From the NCBI GenBank assembly GCA_003024785.1, contig PUQB01000023.1, forward strand, positions 375,274-439,273: a DNA stretch of 64,000 bases, read 5' to 3'. This stretch comes from Selaginella tamariscina. Its lineage: Eukaryota; Streptophyta; Lycopodiopsida; Selaginellales; Selaginellaceae. Under the pieces are notes generated by a model. That model was given only the letters and a program-made list of their open reading frames with translations. It did not search any database and had not been told where the DNA came from. The position numbers and the translations under genes are program-made. Every line of letters begins with the position of its first letter. The first letter of the stretch is position 1. Of this stretch, positions 47,001-58,341 are shown one piece after another.

Positions 47001-47370
47001 CATCCTTCCAGACTGCAGATGCAGGGGTGTCCGTCGCCACCTGTTGACTGCGTTGATGTCAGCACCATGGTCCAGAAGCAAACGAATAAGCTCCAATTTC
47101 TCTTCCTTCTCTCCAGCGACTGCATCAAACAGGGGTGTTCGCCCATGGTTGTCTTGTGCAGAGACGTTGCCCCATTTTCGAGAAGTATACGGGCAATTTC
47201 AGCATTCCTCGCCCAATGCAGGGCGTCCGGCCGTTTTCCTCTTCCCTCTCATTGACATTTGTACCTTGTGTGATCAAGGTGTGAATCTCATGCACGTTTC
47301 CATCCCTTGCCGCTCGTGTAGTGGTAGTGACATATCCCAGTCCACGGAATTGTCCATGGCCACGAAGCAA
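44063..47370 (-). CDS. ankyrin-repeat protein with C-terminal PGG-type membrane domain
   Basis: Minus-strand gene of three visible exons (47370-45552, 45413-44980, 44914-44063) with GT-AG borders. Exon 1 holds at least ten ankyrin repeats (LLLDHGADINAVNRWRQTLL, LLLDHGANINAVD) arranged as a near-identical double repeat of about 219 bp. Exons 2 and 3 each start with (N)YTNEDI-LL-LDINKA and an MKRTPLHWA ankyrin, so this module is itself duplicated. The end carries SIDAVNAILVGAALIAGLSF, the PPLGY turn of the PGG domain, FWIFNSLSFYFAMASVLM and two more hydrophobic helices. Plant proteins of this type are membrane-bound signalling or scaffold proteins. No in-frame ATG is visible at the 5' end (an AG acceptor precedes codon 1), so an upstream exon is likely. 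Several single-base shifts occur. Confidence 0.85.
45920..47065 (-). repeat. 219-bp coding tandem repeat (double ankyrin unit)
   Basis: The phrase CACACCTGGGGATCCATCC recurs near 46106, 46326, 46548, 46765 and 46988, and GATGTCAGCACCATGGTCCA recurs in between. The unit therefore repeats about every 214-223 bases, at least five times, with very few substitutions. Each unit encodes two ankyrin repeats. Confidence 0.9.
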
Positions 47371-47376
47371 CTATGA

Positions 47377-49770
47377 TAAGAGAAATGAAATTAAAAATAG
47401 GGAAACAAACTTTGATAGGGCTGACTTATATACAATTTAATGTGTATGTTAATGTACAAATCATTTATTTTACTTTTATAAACTATATACATTACAAAGT
47501 ATGCGCACATACCATATATACAGTGTATGTTTTAAAATGTTCATAAAACTGTATTTTATTTTACATTTGGGATTAAATAATATTAATAACTTATACCAAA
47601 TACAAAAATGCAGAGGTGTTAAATTTAAAGTTTTATATTTATTACCGTCCAATATATAAACAGCAAACTTATAAAATACATTGATTTCATTTGCCTTTAC
47701 TCAAGGTGCCATACTCCTTTAAATTCGTAAGCCATCAACTAGAATATACTTAGCGTAGCAGGTGCTGCTTTCTTATAAATCAAGAGTAAAGCATTGGCAA
47801 TGACATCATAAGATTCCATAAAACATGATTTCTCGTATCTTTTACATAGTGCGCCACTTCATAAATAATTGAGTGTGCTGCTATATAACAATATGTACAA
47901 TTATGTATATCAACATATAGTTTATATGTATATATATGTGGGCAAAACATTTCTCTATGTGAGCATGTTCATAGTATGTGTGATTGTATGTATTTGTAAA
48001 CCATACAACGTTCTTCAGTCTTTAAATGTCTTGTTCTGTTCTATGTATATGTATACACTATGGTATATAACTGTGTGTATGCGTATCTGTCAAAGTGACT
48101 TTTTATACACGTACAACGCACCTATACATATATAACTGGAATATTAATAATAGCTGTGCATATGTGTTTGTATATGTACATAATAAATAAGTGCATGCAT
48201 ATATACATATATCGTGTGTGCGTGTGCGCGCGCGCGTGTTTGTTTTAAGGAAGAGGATAAAAACACACACAGTGAAACCATCAGAGGACCATACACACAG
48301 ATACTTACCAAGGTTCTTTGTTAATCTAACTGGTATATTTATAAGTCCACGCACACACATAGACGTACACACACAATGATCACTTGACGCAATGATCTCC
48401 ACAGGACTCCAATGTATTAACTTCAATATATAAATACATATACACGTATATAAGTTCGTGTTTAAGCAACGAATATATTTTGTTTAATAATGTTCTACTT
48501 GAATATGTTATAAAAGGTTAATGCTGCTGATATATTAAATTATATATATAATATACAAATAGTTTATTTAATCTTTTTTTTAATAGTACCATATACAGTA
48601 TACAGGGTATTTAATGTTTTAAATTGTGTTAATTTAAGGAGCTTAATGTCTTTATGTATGTTCACATACGTAAAATGGGTGGACCATATGTATAAATATG
48701 ATATAAATGTAGTAGAAACGTACTTTTTCTAAACATGTCCTTGGAAAAATATTATTATTATGTTTATTTTGATTATCAATAATATATTCTTAAATGTTCT
48801 TATATGCTAATAAATATTAATAACGTATAAGATCAACTATACATATACATACAGCTGATATATCCATCTATGTACCTACATATATACGTTCAATTCCAAG
48901 TATACGTGCATATGATGTTCCATCACTCGTCATATACATCTCTTCGGAATTTATTCTTAGCATATTCCAATGATAAATTTAGTTTAAAGCAAATTTGAAA
49001 TAAAATAAAATGAACTTGCATTAGTAAATTATCATATATATTATATATTAATAAATTATCACATGTGAATATATGTTTAATTAGTTGCATTTTGGAATTA
49101 AATACCATAAATTGTAAATCTTTATTAATTTTTAAATTATATATTTTATGTTTTAATTTGAAGTGAACATTGAAGTTTAAAACTTCCATACGTAAATAGC
49201 GGGTATGTGTATTTACACATGCATACATATTTCTGCATACACCTGCCTAACAATGGGGATTAAGAAAGTGTGTATATATTTCAAAATACTTTTGTATTAC
49301 AAAACTATATTAGTTAATATTAAAAGCATTTGTTATGCGTTTAATAAAGTTTATTATAACAAGAAGTATTAAAAATCTTACGAGTTAAACATTGCGTACA
49401 GTGTGGCTAGAATATACCGAGTTTAAAAAGAATAACTTTGTTTATATTATAATGTTTATATTAATAATAATCTCCATACCATGAGGATCAAGTCAAAGTT
49501 CTCAATTAAAAGTGTTTAATGTGTGTTTAATAAAGTTTATTGTAACAACCAGAAGTGAGTATTAGAGCCAAAGGAATCTCATATATATGTGACTAGAATA
49601 TACCGAGTTTAAGAAGTAGTTAAGCTTTAATTTTGAGGAACGAGCTGTTTAATCAGTCGCTGCAGGATCTATTCATTTAACTAGTTCCTGAACATTTCAA
49701 AAAACTTCAAATATTAACTAAATTAATATTTATTATATTTATTTAAATTATATAAATAAAATTTACATAC
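47377..49770. other. AT-rich intergenic or intronic DNA
   Basis: Simple TG/CA and GC(G) tracts near 48210-48260, otherwise AT-rich. No convincing exon was found. At 49475-49497 a short copy of the histidine-kinase exon end (ATACCATGAGGATCAAGTCA) recurs. Confidence 0.55.
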
Positions 49771-50515
49771 CATGAGGATCAAGTCAAAGTTTTCCTTACG
49801 GACGGCCTCCAACGCTTCTAGCCCGTTATTGACAACAGTTGCACTGAGCCCTAGCATCTTTAGCATCTTCTGTGCAACCAGTACCTGCAACTTGGTATCT
49901 TCTACTAGTAATATCCTTGGCATATTCGCCTCTTGAATCTTCTCAACTGTTTGACAGTTGACCACGGTTGAACACTAGCCGTTGAAATTACCGTTGACTT
50001 TTGCTGAATCACCTTGGTCAGCCGTGTTTGACCTTTTGCAGCGTGGGGTGAATCTGAAACTGCCGCTGGTCGTATCCTGGAACACTGAGCATTCACATAT
50101 CTTGCAAGGCAATGTGAATGAGAAAGTCGAACCCTTGTTTTCTTGGCTTGTTACATTGAGTTTACCACCCATGAACTCAACCTGTATTAGTAATTTATTA
50201 AAACTTAATATGATATTTAATATATAGATAAATACCAGTTGCTTGCATATTGCTAGACCCAGACCCGTACCTCCGTACTTCCTGGCGTGTGTTTACTCAC
50301 TTGCATGTACTTCTTAAACAGGAATGGCAGAGCAGTCTCTGCATTGTAACTAGTTAACAAGCACACACACACACACACGTACATACCTGGTATGCCAATA
50401 CCAGTATCAATAACACGGCACTCGAGCAAGACAGTATCATTGTTTACTTGCTGGGAACGTCCAGTTTAACATGAACACTTCCTTCTCTTCTGAACTTCAT
50501 AGCGTTGGGAAACAA
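49771..50515 (-). pseudogene. hybrid histidine kinase, C-terminal part (ATPase and start of receiver)
   Basis: Three minus-strand exons. About 50515-50387: NAMKFRREGSVHVKL (N box) and CRVIDTGIGIPG (G1 box). 50338-50236: [20 protein letters not shown] (G2 box). 50181-49771: [20 protein letters not shown], a linker, then the receiver start ILLVEDTKLQVLVAQKMLKM and NFDLILM. The phospho-accepting Asp would be the first codon of the next exon, which I cannot find. No dimerisation/His or sensor exons are visible upstream. One frame change near 49975 separates ATPase and receiver. Such kinases sense cytokinin, ethylene or osmotic signals in plants; which applies here is not visible. Probably a truncated gene. 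Confidence 0.8.
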
Positions 50516-51704
50516 TATATATCTATTTATTTTATAACTTAATTTTATCTTAATTATGAAAGAAAACCATTTTCAGGTAAATATTATGGGCTCAGAACAA
50601 ATAAATATTGAGAATCATTAATTCTCAGTAATATTCTATAAAATAAAAGAATTCAATGGTTAAGGTTATATATTTAGTTTCCTCTCTTTTTTCAATCAGA
50701 AACAGTTTACACAAATATACAATTTATTAAAGAAAATTAAATATGAATACGCATATATTTCTGATAAGAAAATAATTATTTAAACATCATACTCTATCTG
50801 AAAAACAAAAACAAATAAGCACTAGCAATTATATATATATTAAGTATGTATTTATATATCAAAAGCATGGTTTTTTTAAAAATTTCTTTGCAACTAATAA
50901 GACAACATTAAACATGTTAAACACATAATTAGTTTGAAAGAGAAACGAACCAACAGTATGTATGTATGTGTGTGTGTATGTGTGTGTGAGAGAGATATAA
51001 AATAATGAAGTGTCTTACACAACATATATCTGGTATATTTAAAACTTTCGTATAATACACACACATACATACAAAAAATTTCACCTGTGTGTACATGCGT
51101 GTGTGCGTGAGAAGAGAGAGACACACACACACACTATAACTTTCGTATTTATACACTATCTATATTAAGTATTGTACAAATACTACGGAAAATATTAAGC
51201 AAGTTTTCAATATATAGATGCCAATATATATACGAATGTATTATAATTATAATGTAATTATTTAAAGTGTGCCATGTTAAAACTGATGCGTTCACTTCGG
51301 TTTTCTAACAACAACTAGATAAAATAAAATTGTGTTTTAGCAAAGATAATAACAAATTATATTTCATATGTGGATAATTGCTTAAAACAAGTTTGTATTA
51401 TACATTAATGATTTTTATAAATATTTAAATCCATACTAGTATTCTTATTTTATTGTTTATGCATCCACCGGGTTTAATAAATTAAATTTCAATAATAATA
51501 ATATTGATTCAGTATGAAGTGTAAATAGAAATTTGCTATATATAATTTTAGATATTGTTTTATTTGTTGATAATTTTAATTTCAATAAATTTACCAACGA
51601 TTAAAAATTCAATAGAAATAGTGAATATTCCACATTGCGTGATGTAGCAGTTTAAGAGATTTTCATTAAACCTAGCACGTTTAGGGTTCATTGAAGACAG
51701 TGCG
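50516..51704. promoter_or_regulatory. 5' flank of the PUX8-like gene
   Basis: AT-rich DNA without genes. 50935-51704 is duplicated at 32655-33390, including the CA/TG blocks and the leader before the ATG. The promoter must lie here or just upstream, but no single element stands out. Confidence 0.5.
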
Positions 51705-54700
51705 ATGGAGTTTGCGCCAGATAACGAGGCGTTAGATATGTTCGTTGGCATTACTGGCGCATCACAGGCCGTGGCAATCCGCACTCTGCAGGTGAGCATC
51801 GCTTCAGAAACCCTTATTTTCAATCTTCTGTAAATCTCTTTGTTTACATGTTTCTACGTTTTAATCATGCTTTCTTCCCATAAATCTCGTGATTGTATAC
51901 GTTTTTTTCTTTTAATCTGTGAATTTTCCATGTTTTTTTGCGGTTGAATCTGGTATTTCCCTTATTTTCATATTTCAGGAGAATCATGGCGACCTGAACG
52001 CAGCTGTCAATGCTTTCTTCAATGAAAGAGACTCATCTCTGTAAGTTTTATATGTATATATACTACCAAACAAGTAGTATAATTTTTTTATATATATATA
52101 TATATATATATAAGGATCACTTTGTGTATATGGATGTATGTAACCATACTGTACAGAGTTTTATGTGTGTATATATATCACCGACAGTGACGGAATGTCA
52201 AACAATAAAGGAATATTTAGTTCACATTAGAATCTATGATTTAGTTATTTACTTGGGCATGCATTGATGGTTTATATTGAATCACTCATTTATAGAAGAG
52301 ACGCCCTTTATTTGGTATCTTGTTTGAGTTATGTAATGACACACACACATACACACTTATAACATACAGTCATAGTATTCATGTACATGTATATACGTTT
52401 GTGTGTATGTGTGTATTTACGAATATGGTGAATGTAGGCCTCCATTACAGCGTGAAGAACCGGAGACTCGATTATATGGAGGAGGATGAGCCCTGCACCT
52501 GCACCTGCACCTGCACCCATTCTTCAGGATAGTAGAAGCTTGTGGGGCGGTTTGGCAAGGCCAATGCTCGATCCTCTTCGGAGCATATTCGGAGGCGAAC
52601 GGAATATGCCTTCTGCACCTCGTGACGATCCTTTCGTTAGCCATCCAAGAGACGTGAGAACTGTGCCCATCGACTGGCAGGACACTCCCAGGTAAACATA
52701 TGGTGTATGTGTGCTCTATGTGTGTGTGTATACGGTTGCACATATGGTGTATATACGTATACTTATGTGGATTGTTTTAGTGAGCCGGCAGCACCTCCGA
52801 ACTTTACCATTCAAGACGTGACGGGGCACGCGAACATTCCTGGGGGTCATACAGGTGGAATTGTTAGCTTGGATGATGATGATTTACCAACTTTGGTTAT
52901 CACCGCACTAGCCCTGAACACGTGCCGCCTTTTGCTCAATCCCCGGAAGTGCCATCTGTTCCCACTGTTGATTTTGAAGTCGAAGAGGAGATGATCCAGG
53001 CCGCTATTGAAGCTTCCAAACGAGATGCTGAACAGAGAAACGTAAGAGTTGTGTGTGCGCACGTATATGCTTGTTTACTCGTCCTCAAGTATATTTATTA
53101 GATATGTATGTCTGTGTGTATCATACGTCACCATATGTATATATATTGAAGATTATCTGAGTGCATACATCATCTGTTGATGTTTTAGTCTTTGCAGGAT
53201 ACTACGGTTGCTAGTGGTCCAATTTCTGAAGACGAGGAAATTGCACGTGCTGTTTCTTTATCACTGAAGGTATCTGTGTATATATGCTTACGTCTTTGGT
53301 ACACACACATATATAATATCCTCGTATTTGACACATATATAATACCCTCGTATGTGTTTATGTCTTTTTGTCTGTGTATATAGCTAACGTCTTTAGAACA
53401 GACACATATATAATACCCTCGTATGTTTGCACTAATGCAACGCTCGGTTCTTTGATTCGCACAGACTGCAGAAGATGAGAAGCGATGGCGTGATTCGGCC
53501 TACGATGATACTGACGTTCCCCTTGTGGACGAGACGAGAAGGTACCCGACTTCAGATATGTTGTATGTTGTGTACCTATATGTATATGTATACATATGTA
53601 TTGGATCTACAGATGTATGCACGTATCTCTCTCTATATATGCATGAAGTATATAGAAGACGGAGGTAATACTATTGCATACAAACACGTATATCGTGTTG
53701 AGATTGCTAATTTTATCCTTAAACTCTGAAGAGACAACCCGGTGTCTAGTTCTGGAGCAAGTAGCAAGGCAGTCCCTGCACCGAGTGCGTTTTTAGTGGA
53801 GGAGCCTGAAGAGCAGCCATTACTTAGACGGAGATCACGACGTAATATTGAAGTTGTTGAACCAACTTTTCCCATTCCTCAGCCTAATCCTCCTCCTCCA
53901 CAACAAGCTAATGGTGATGTGCTCCCATCTGACGAGGTTAGAACAACATTAACGTGTGTAAGACAACCATGTGCATGTGCATGTGCAGCTATTGTAGGTT
54001 TTGTTCATCTAGATCGTTATATTTTCCTTTAAAGTTAAAAGACATGTACTCTCTCTCTCCCTCCTTCCCTCCCGCCCCTCTCTCACACACACGTATTATA
54101 TATGTGCATATGTTTATCAAAATGAGAAAAACACACAAATAAGCAATAAAGTACATTCTAACATTTCCATTTGATATATGTAGTGGGGAGGCATTTCTAC
54201 AGAAGAGCACGATGAAGCGGTGATGCTGGAGGCTGTGTTTGGGGTGGCCTTTCGGGGCTTCCATATCCATTGCAGCGTGAGTTTGATCTACAACAACCTC
54301 CACAGCCTCCACAGCCACTATCTCCAACAGTAGTTGCGCAGCGCCTCCTACGTGAACAGCAGGTGTGTGTGTGGTGTACATAAATGATACGAATCTGCAA
54401 TCATATACTGGATCAACTTGTGCGTTGTATTTTCTCAGGCATATGTTATATATGTGCTGATTCGTCGCATACGCAGATATCATTATGTGTGTGTGAATAG
54501 ATGTACTTATATACATCATATAACTAATTAATTTGTTTTGATATGTTTTATCAGGACGATGAGTTCCTTGCCTCGTTGGCAGCTGACAGGGAGAAGGAAC
54601 TAAAAGCAAAGCAAGAAGCAGAAGCTGAGAATGAGAAGGAAAAGCTTCGTAGAGAAGAAGAACAGCGCAAGTCGCAAGCCGCAGCAGTAAGAAAATATAT

Positions 54701-54713
54701 ATGCAGTATAATC

Positions 54714-54744
<31 letters not shown>

Positions 54745-55483
54745 CTTATGTACATATATGGTCATAAGAATTAGTCCTAGCTGTTGAAGTATCATGTACA
54801 TTCGCTAAGATATATTTTTATAACACTAACCATATACAACTAGCACAGATATCCGTTGTGTAAACAAAACATATTAACATATATTTATAGTTTTTATATA
54901 AGTCTTAATTAATTGAACAGGAGCTGGAGAGTAAACTAGCGGCAAAGGCAGAATCATTACCACCGGAACCGACGCCAGAGGATGAGAATGGTGTCACTAT
55001 ACTCGTCCGTTTGCCAGATGGCGCTAGGCATGGGCGTCGATTTAGAAAGTCGGATAAGCTTCAGGTATATTATTAACTTTTAAATATAGCTTATATAATT
55101 ATAATAGTATATATCACTAGCATATGCTGTGGATTATTTTTGGTATTCTGAGTAGAACATTCCCTTTCTTTGCAGAATCTGTTTGATTTCGTTGATTTGA
55201 GCAGGGCAGTACAACCCGGCACCTATCGACTGGTAATAATTTAATATTTACCAAATGCTAAATAATCTATTGTCAGTTAAATTTAAGTAAAATATTAATT
55301 AGCAAATGACTGTCGGGTCTCACACACGCACGCACGCACGCACACACACACACACACGTTGATGAATTGTTGTAGGTGAGGCAATACCCAAGAAGGGCAT
55401 TCACAGAGGATGAAAATACAGATTCATTTGAGAGCGTGGGGTTGACCAATAAGCAAGAAGCACTGTTTCTGGAGACCATATGA
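51705..55483 (+). CDS. plant UBX-domain protein, PUX8-like (UBA-UIM-UBX)
   Basis: Twelve exons with GT-AG borders: 51705-51791, 51979-52040, 52438-52691, 52781-53041, 53198-53269, 53465-about 53560, about 53734-53936, 54184-54362, 54555-54686, 54921-55064, 55176-55232 and 55376-55483. Order of domains: N-terminal UBA-like ([20 protein letters not shown]), two ubiquitin-interacting motifs ([30 protein letters not shown]), a conserved [17 protein letters not shown] segment, a charged coiled coil ([20 protein letters not shown]) and the UBX fold ([20 protein letters not shown] ... [12 protein letters not shown]). UBX proteins are adaptors linking ubiquitinated clients to the AAA ATPase CDC48/p97. 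Exon 3 (near 52462-52490), exon 4 (near 52890) and exon 8 carry one- or two-base shifts relative to the duplicate or to the expected protein. Confidence 0.88.
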
Positions 55484-55821
55484 TTTTTGGTTCAAAAAAA
55501 ATATCATATATATATATATTATACATACGTTTTTGTTAGCTTATCGACATCTTGTATACGTTCAATAAATATGCATATCGTGTTGATATTTTGTATACAA
55601 TATTATTATACATATACTTAATTTTAAATTAGAATATTTAAATTTGTTCTAAAAATTGATATCAACTTATATGTTATTCTTACTGTAAAGTGAGAGTTAA
55701 TTAGTTTCCAATTATGTAGGTGTGCGTGTGTATGTTTGCGTGTGCGTGCGTGTGTGTAGAGAAGACCACGTACATGGAACTGACAAATTTCTTATCTGGG
55801 GATTTCTTAACTCATTTACAG

Positions 55822-56050
55822 AATCTGTTGAAACGGGAAACTATATGTATAATCATAGGTATTAAATAAAAATTTATTAGTAGTTAATTATACTTAAGGT
55901 AATTAATTAAAAAATAAATTATTTAAAATATGTAAATTGACTTTGTTGTGTGTTTTTTTATATGGTGCCCAAAAGAGCATTCAGAGGGGATGAACTTGCA
56001 ACGTCATTGCAAAACATTGGTTTGGCACATACGGCTGTTTTATACCATCA
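55822..56050 (+). pseudogene. decayed duplicate of the last UBX exons
   Basis: CAGAATCTGTTGAAACGGGA at 55821 resembles exon 11 of the PUX8-like gene (CAGAATCTGTTTGATTTCG). 55970-56045 encodes VPKRAFRGDELATSLQNIGL, which lines up with the exon-12 product ([10 protein letters not shown]...ESVGL). The stop position and spacing differ, so this is an old 3' exon duplication. Confidence 0.6.
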
Positions 56051-56515
56051 TAATTAAACAATATATAACTAATTAATTAATAATTGGTTACCTATACGTA
56101 TTCGTATTTTATACATTGTTAGTTATATTATTTATTGGTTATTATATCTATAAAAAGATATTTTGATTACAATAATATTTACTTACTATTTGACTTTAAT
56201 GAAATTTTACGCATACCGTACGAAAATATGTATGACCGTACAAAATCCGATAATCGAATAAATGCGGAAAGCTGTGTTGCCGGGGAAAAGACCTGGAAGG
56301 CCACGCTATGGCGGCTCATCGCCGTCAGATGAGAAATCAAGGGTCGGTGGCCGTCTTATGTAGATCCAACGGCTGAAATCTTGCCGGAACTCCCTGTGCG
56401 GATCAACCTTACGGCTATGGCGCCTGGGAGCTCATATGTTTGCGTGCCTCGGCATTAGGTTATTAATTTAGGGTTCATCAATTTGGATAATCCGGCTTGT
56501 TCATCCTGTTCATGG
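56051..56515 (+). promoter_or_regulatory. upstream region and 5' leader of the DOG1-domain gene
   Basis: After AT-rich DNA to about 56230 comes a more balanced block with no convincing open frame. A likely 5' UTR ends at 56515 with a GTAAGG donor (TTCATGGTAAGG), and a leader intron runs to the TTGCAG acceptor at 56602. Confidence 0.5.
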
Positions 56516-56604
56516 TAAGGCGATTCATGCGCGTGTGTGCGTGCGTGTGTGTATGATCAATGCTCATAATCTTGTTCTCTGTGTTAATCCGGTTTCTTGC
56601 AGGA

Positions 56605-57790
56605 ATGGCTCCACTGAGAGGCCCGCACAATGAGAGTTACGAGGAGTTTTACGATGCGTGGTCAAACACGCAGGCCGAGCATCTCAGGGAGCTGGAAGAG
56701 GCATTGGACAGTAACATGACAGAGAATGAGCTGAGACAGCTCGTGGAGAAAGCAAAGAGGCACTATGATTACTACTACGGTGCCAAAGACAATGCAGCGC
56801 GGCAGAATGTCCTACAGATGATGAACCCTTCATGGCGAACTCCATTAGAGACAGCCTTCATGTGGTAAGTTGTGTGTGTGTGTTTATACACGTGTGCGTG
56901 TGTGGAGTTTGAAAAAATCCAGTTGTCGAACAAGTCGTGAACATGTGTCAGTCTTTAAAGCTATATAGATACCTCATGTACTTGAGGAAGACGTGTGAAA
57001 TGCTTCCTAGTACGAAAATATAATTTGTTCTTCTGTGGCATTCTGCCATTGGTAAGGCATCTCGAGATGATGGTTCTTTTTAGAGCTTAACACGTGTGTG
57101 GCAATGGAGATTCTGCCATTTGTTGTTTCTAGTTCATGTCTTTGAACAGTTTAGCGTGTGTAAACACTATGTTATTAGTGTTAAATATGTTATATACAGG
57201 ATTGGTGGATGGAGGCCTTCAATGGTATTTCAGCTTGCATATGCATTGGCAGGACAGCAGATAGAAGCTGAGCTGGCTGAGCTTCTAGCAGGCATTGATA
57301 CTCCCAGTATGGCTTCCCTCTCTGCAAGACAACTTGAAAGGATCAACGAGCTTCAGGTAAGTATATAATGCACAATGTATATGTCTCAAACTACATAGAT
57401 ATTACGTAAGAGATGTTTACATGTATATGTATGTAATCCAGGTGCAGACACAGAAGAGTGAAGATGATATCACACAGAATGGCAATACTCCAGCAAGCAA
57501 TGGCAGACCAGCCCTTCGTGGGATAGCCCAGGCTACACTGGCACAACTGGGACTGTACTAAGGGATGGTCAGCCTGGGGCTGTGGAGGAGACCTCAATGG
57601 AGGGAGCCGTTGATGAGAAGCTGAAGGACTTGGAAGATCTCTAGTAGATGCGGATAATCTCCGGAAGGAAACCCTTCATGACATGCTGGATGTACTCACC
57701 CCTGTACAGGCTGCTCAGTACCTTGTTGCGGCTGCACAGCTCCAGATTGCGTTCAGAAGGATTGGTAACATGAAGAACCACGCGGGATAA
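56605..57790 (+). CDS. DOG1-domain protein
   Basis: Three coding exons (56605-56864, 57200-57356, 57442-57790) match the plant DOG1 domain shared by DOG1 seed-dormancy proteins and TGA bZIP factors. The match includes YEEFYDAWSNTQAEHLREL, LRQLVEKAKRHYDYYYGAKD, then across the first splice AFMW-IGGWRPSMVFQLAYAL, SLSARQLERINELQ, and at the end ADNLRKETLHDMLDVLTPVQ and AAQYLVAAAQLQIAFRRIG. The length, about 250 residues, is typical for a stand-alone DOG1 protein; no bZIP precedes it. Exon 3 needs at least three single-base shifts (near 57478, 57528 and 57640). Partners and function here are unknown; DOG1 proteins can bind heme and phosphatases in Arabidopsis. Confidence 0.88.
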
Positions 57791-58341
57791 ATAATATCTA
57801 AATTTTTTCTTTCTTTTTTTTAATGGTTTTTAGAGTTTTTTTTCTTTTGATTAGTTGAAGTTTTGTAAACCATGCGTATCTTTCCAACTATGACAGTTGT
57901 TCACTGGTGATTGGGTCTGAGTGAAAATATCTATACGCACGCACACACACACACGCACGCACGCAGATAGAGAGAAGGATTCCAGCTCTTTGATGTGATT
58001 GGATGTTGTATATTACGATCTCCTATTGGTTAACAATGCAAGTTGTGATTGATTGGTGTAAAGAAGATTAAAGTAAGCGACCTCTCGTTATTATTTAACT
58101 CACAATGTATATTCTATATACACACGTGACATCATAAGATACATGAACTTAAACGCACGTACATCGATGTAATGTTTGATTAATTAGACTAATTAAATTT
58201 TTTAAACCCTAAACCTTAAATCTTAATTATGTTTATCCATATCTTATTATTTATTTGAGATTTATTATATAACTGTTATATATTATTTTAATTTAAAAAC
58301 CCTAAACTTGCTTTGATTACATAACTTAAAAACCAGTGGTT
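57791..58341. other. intergenic DNA between convergent genes
   Basis: Separates the 3' ends of the DOG1-domain and transferrin-like genes. It holds a CACGCACGCA microsatellite (57935-57965) and a CCCTAAACCTTAAATC tract (58204). No gene. Confidence 0.6.

Noticed and set aside
54000..54801. 270-codon minus-strand frame opposite PUX8-like exons 8 and 9
   Set aside because: It is the antisense shadow of real exons and CA repeats; it has no domain and crosses splice sites of the plus-strand gene.
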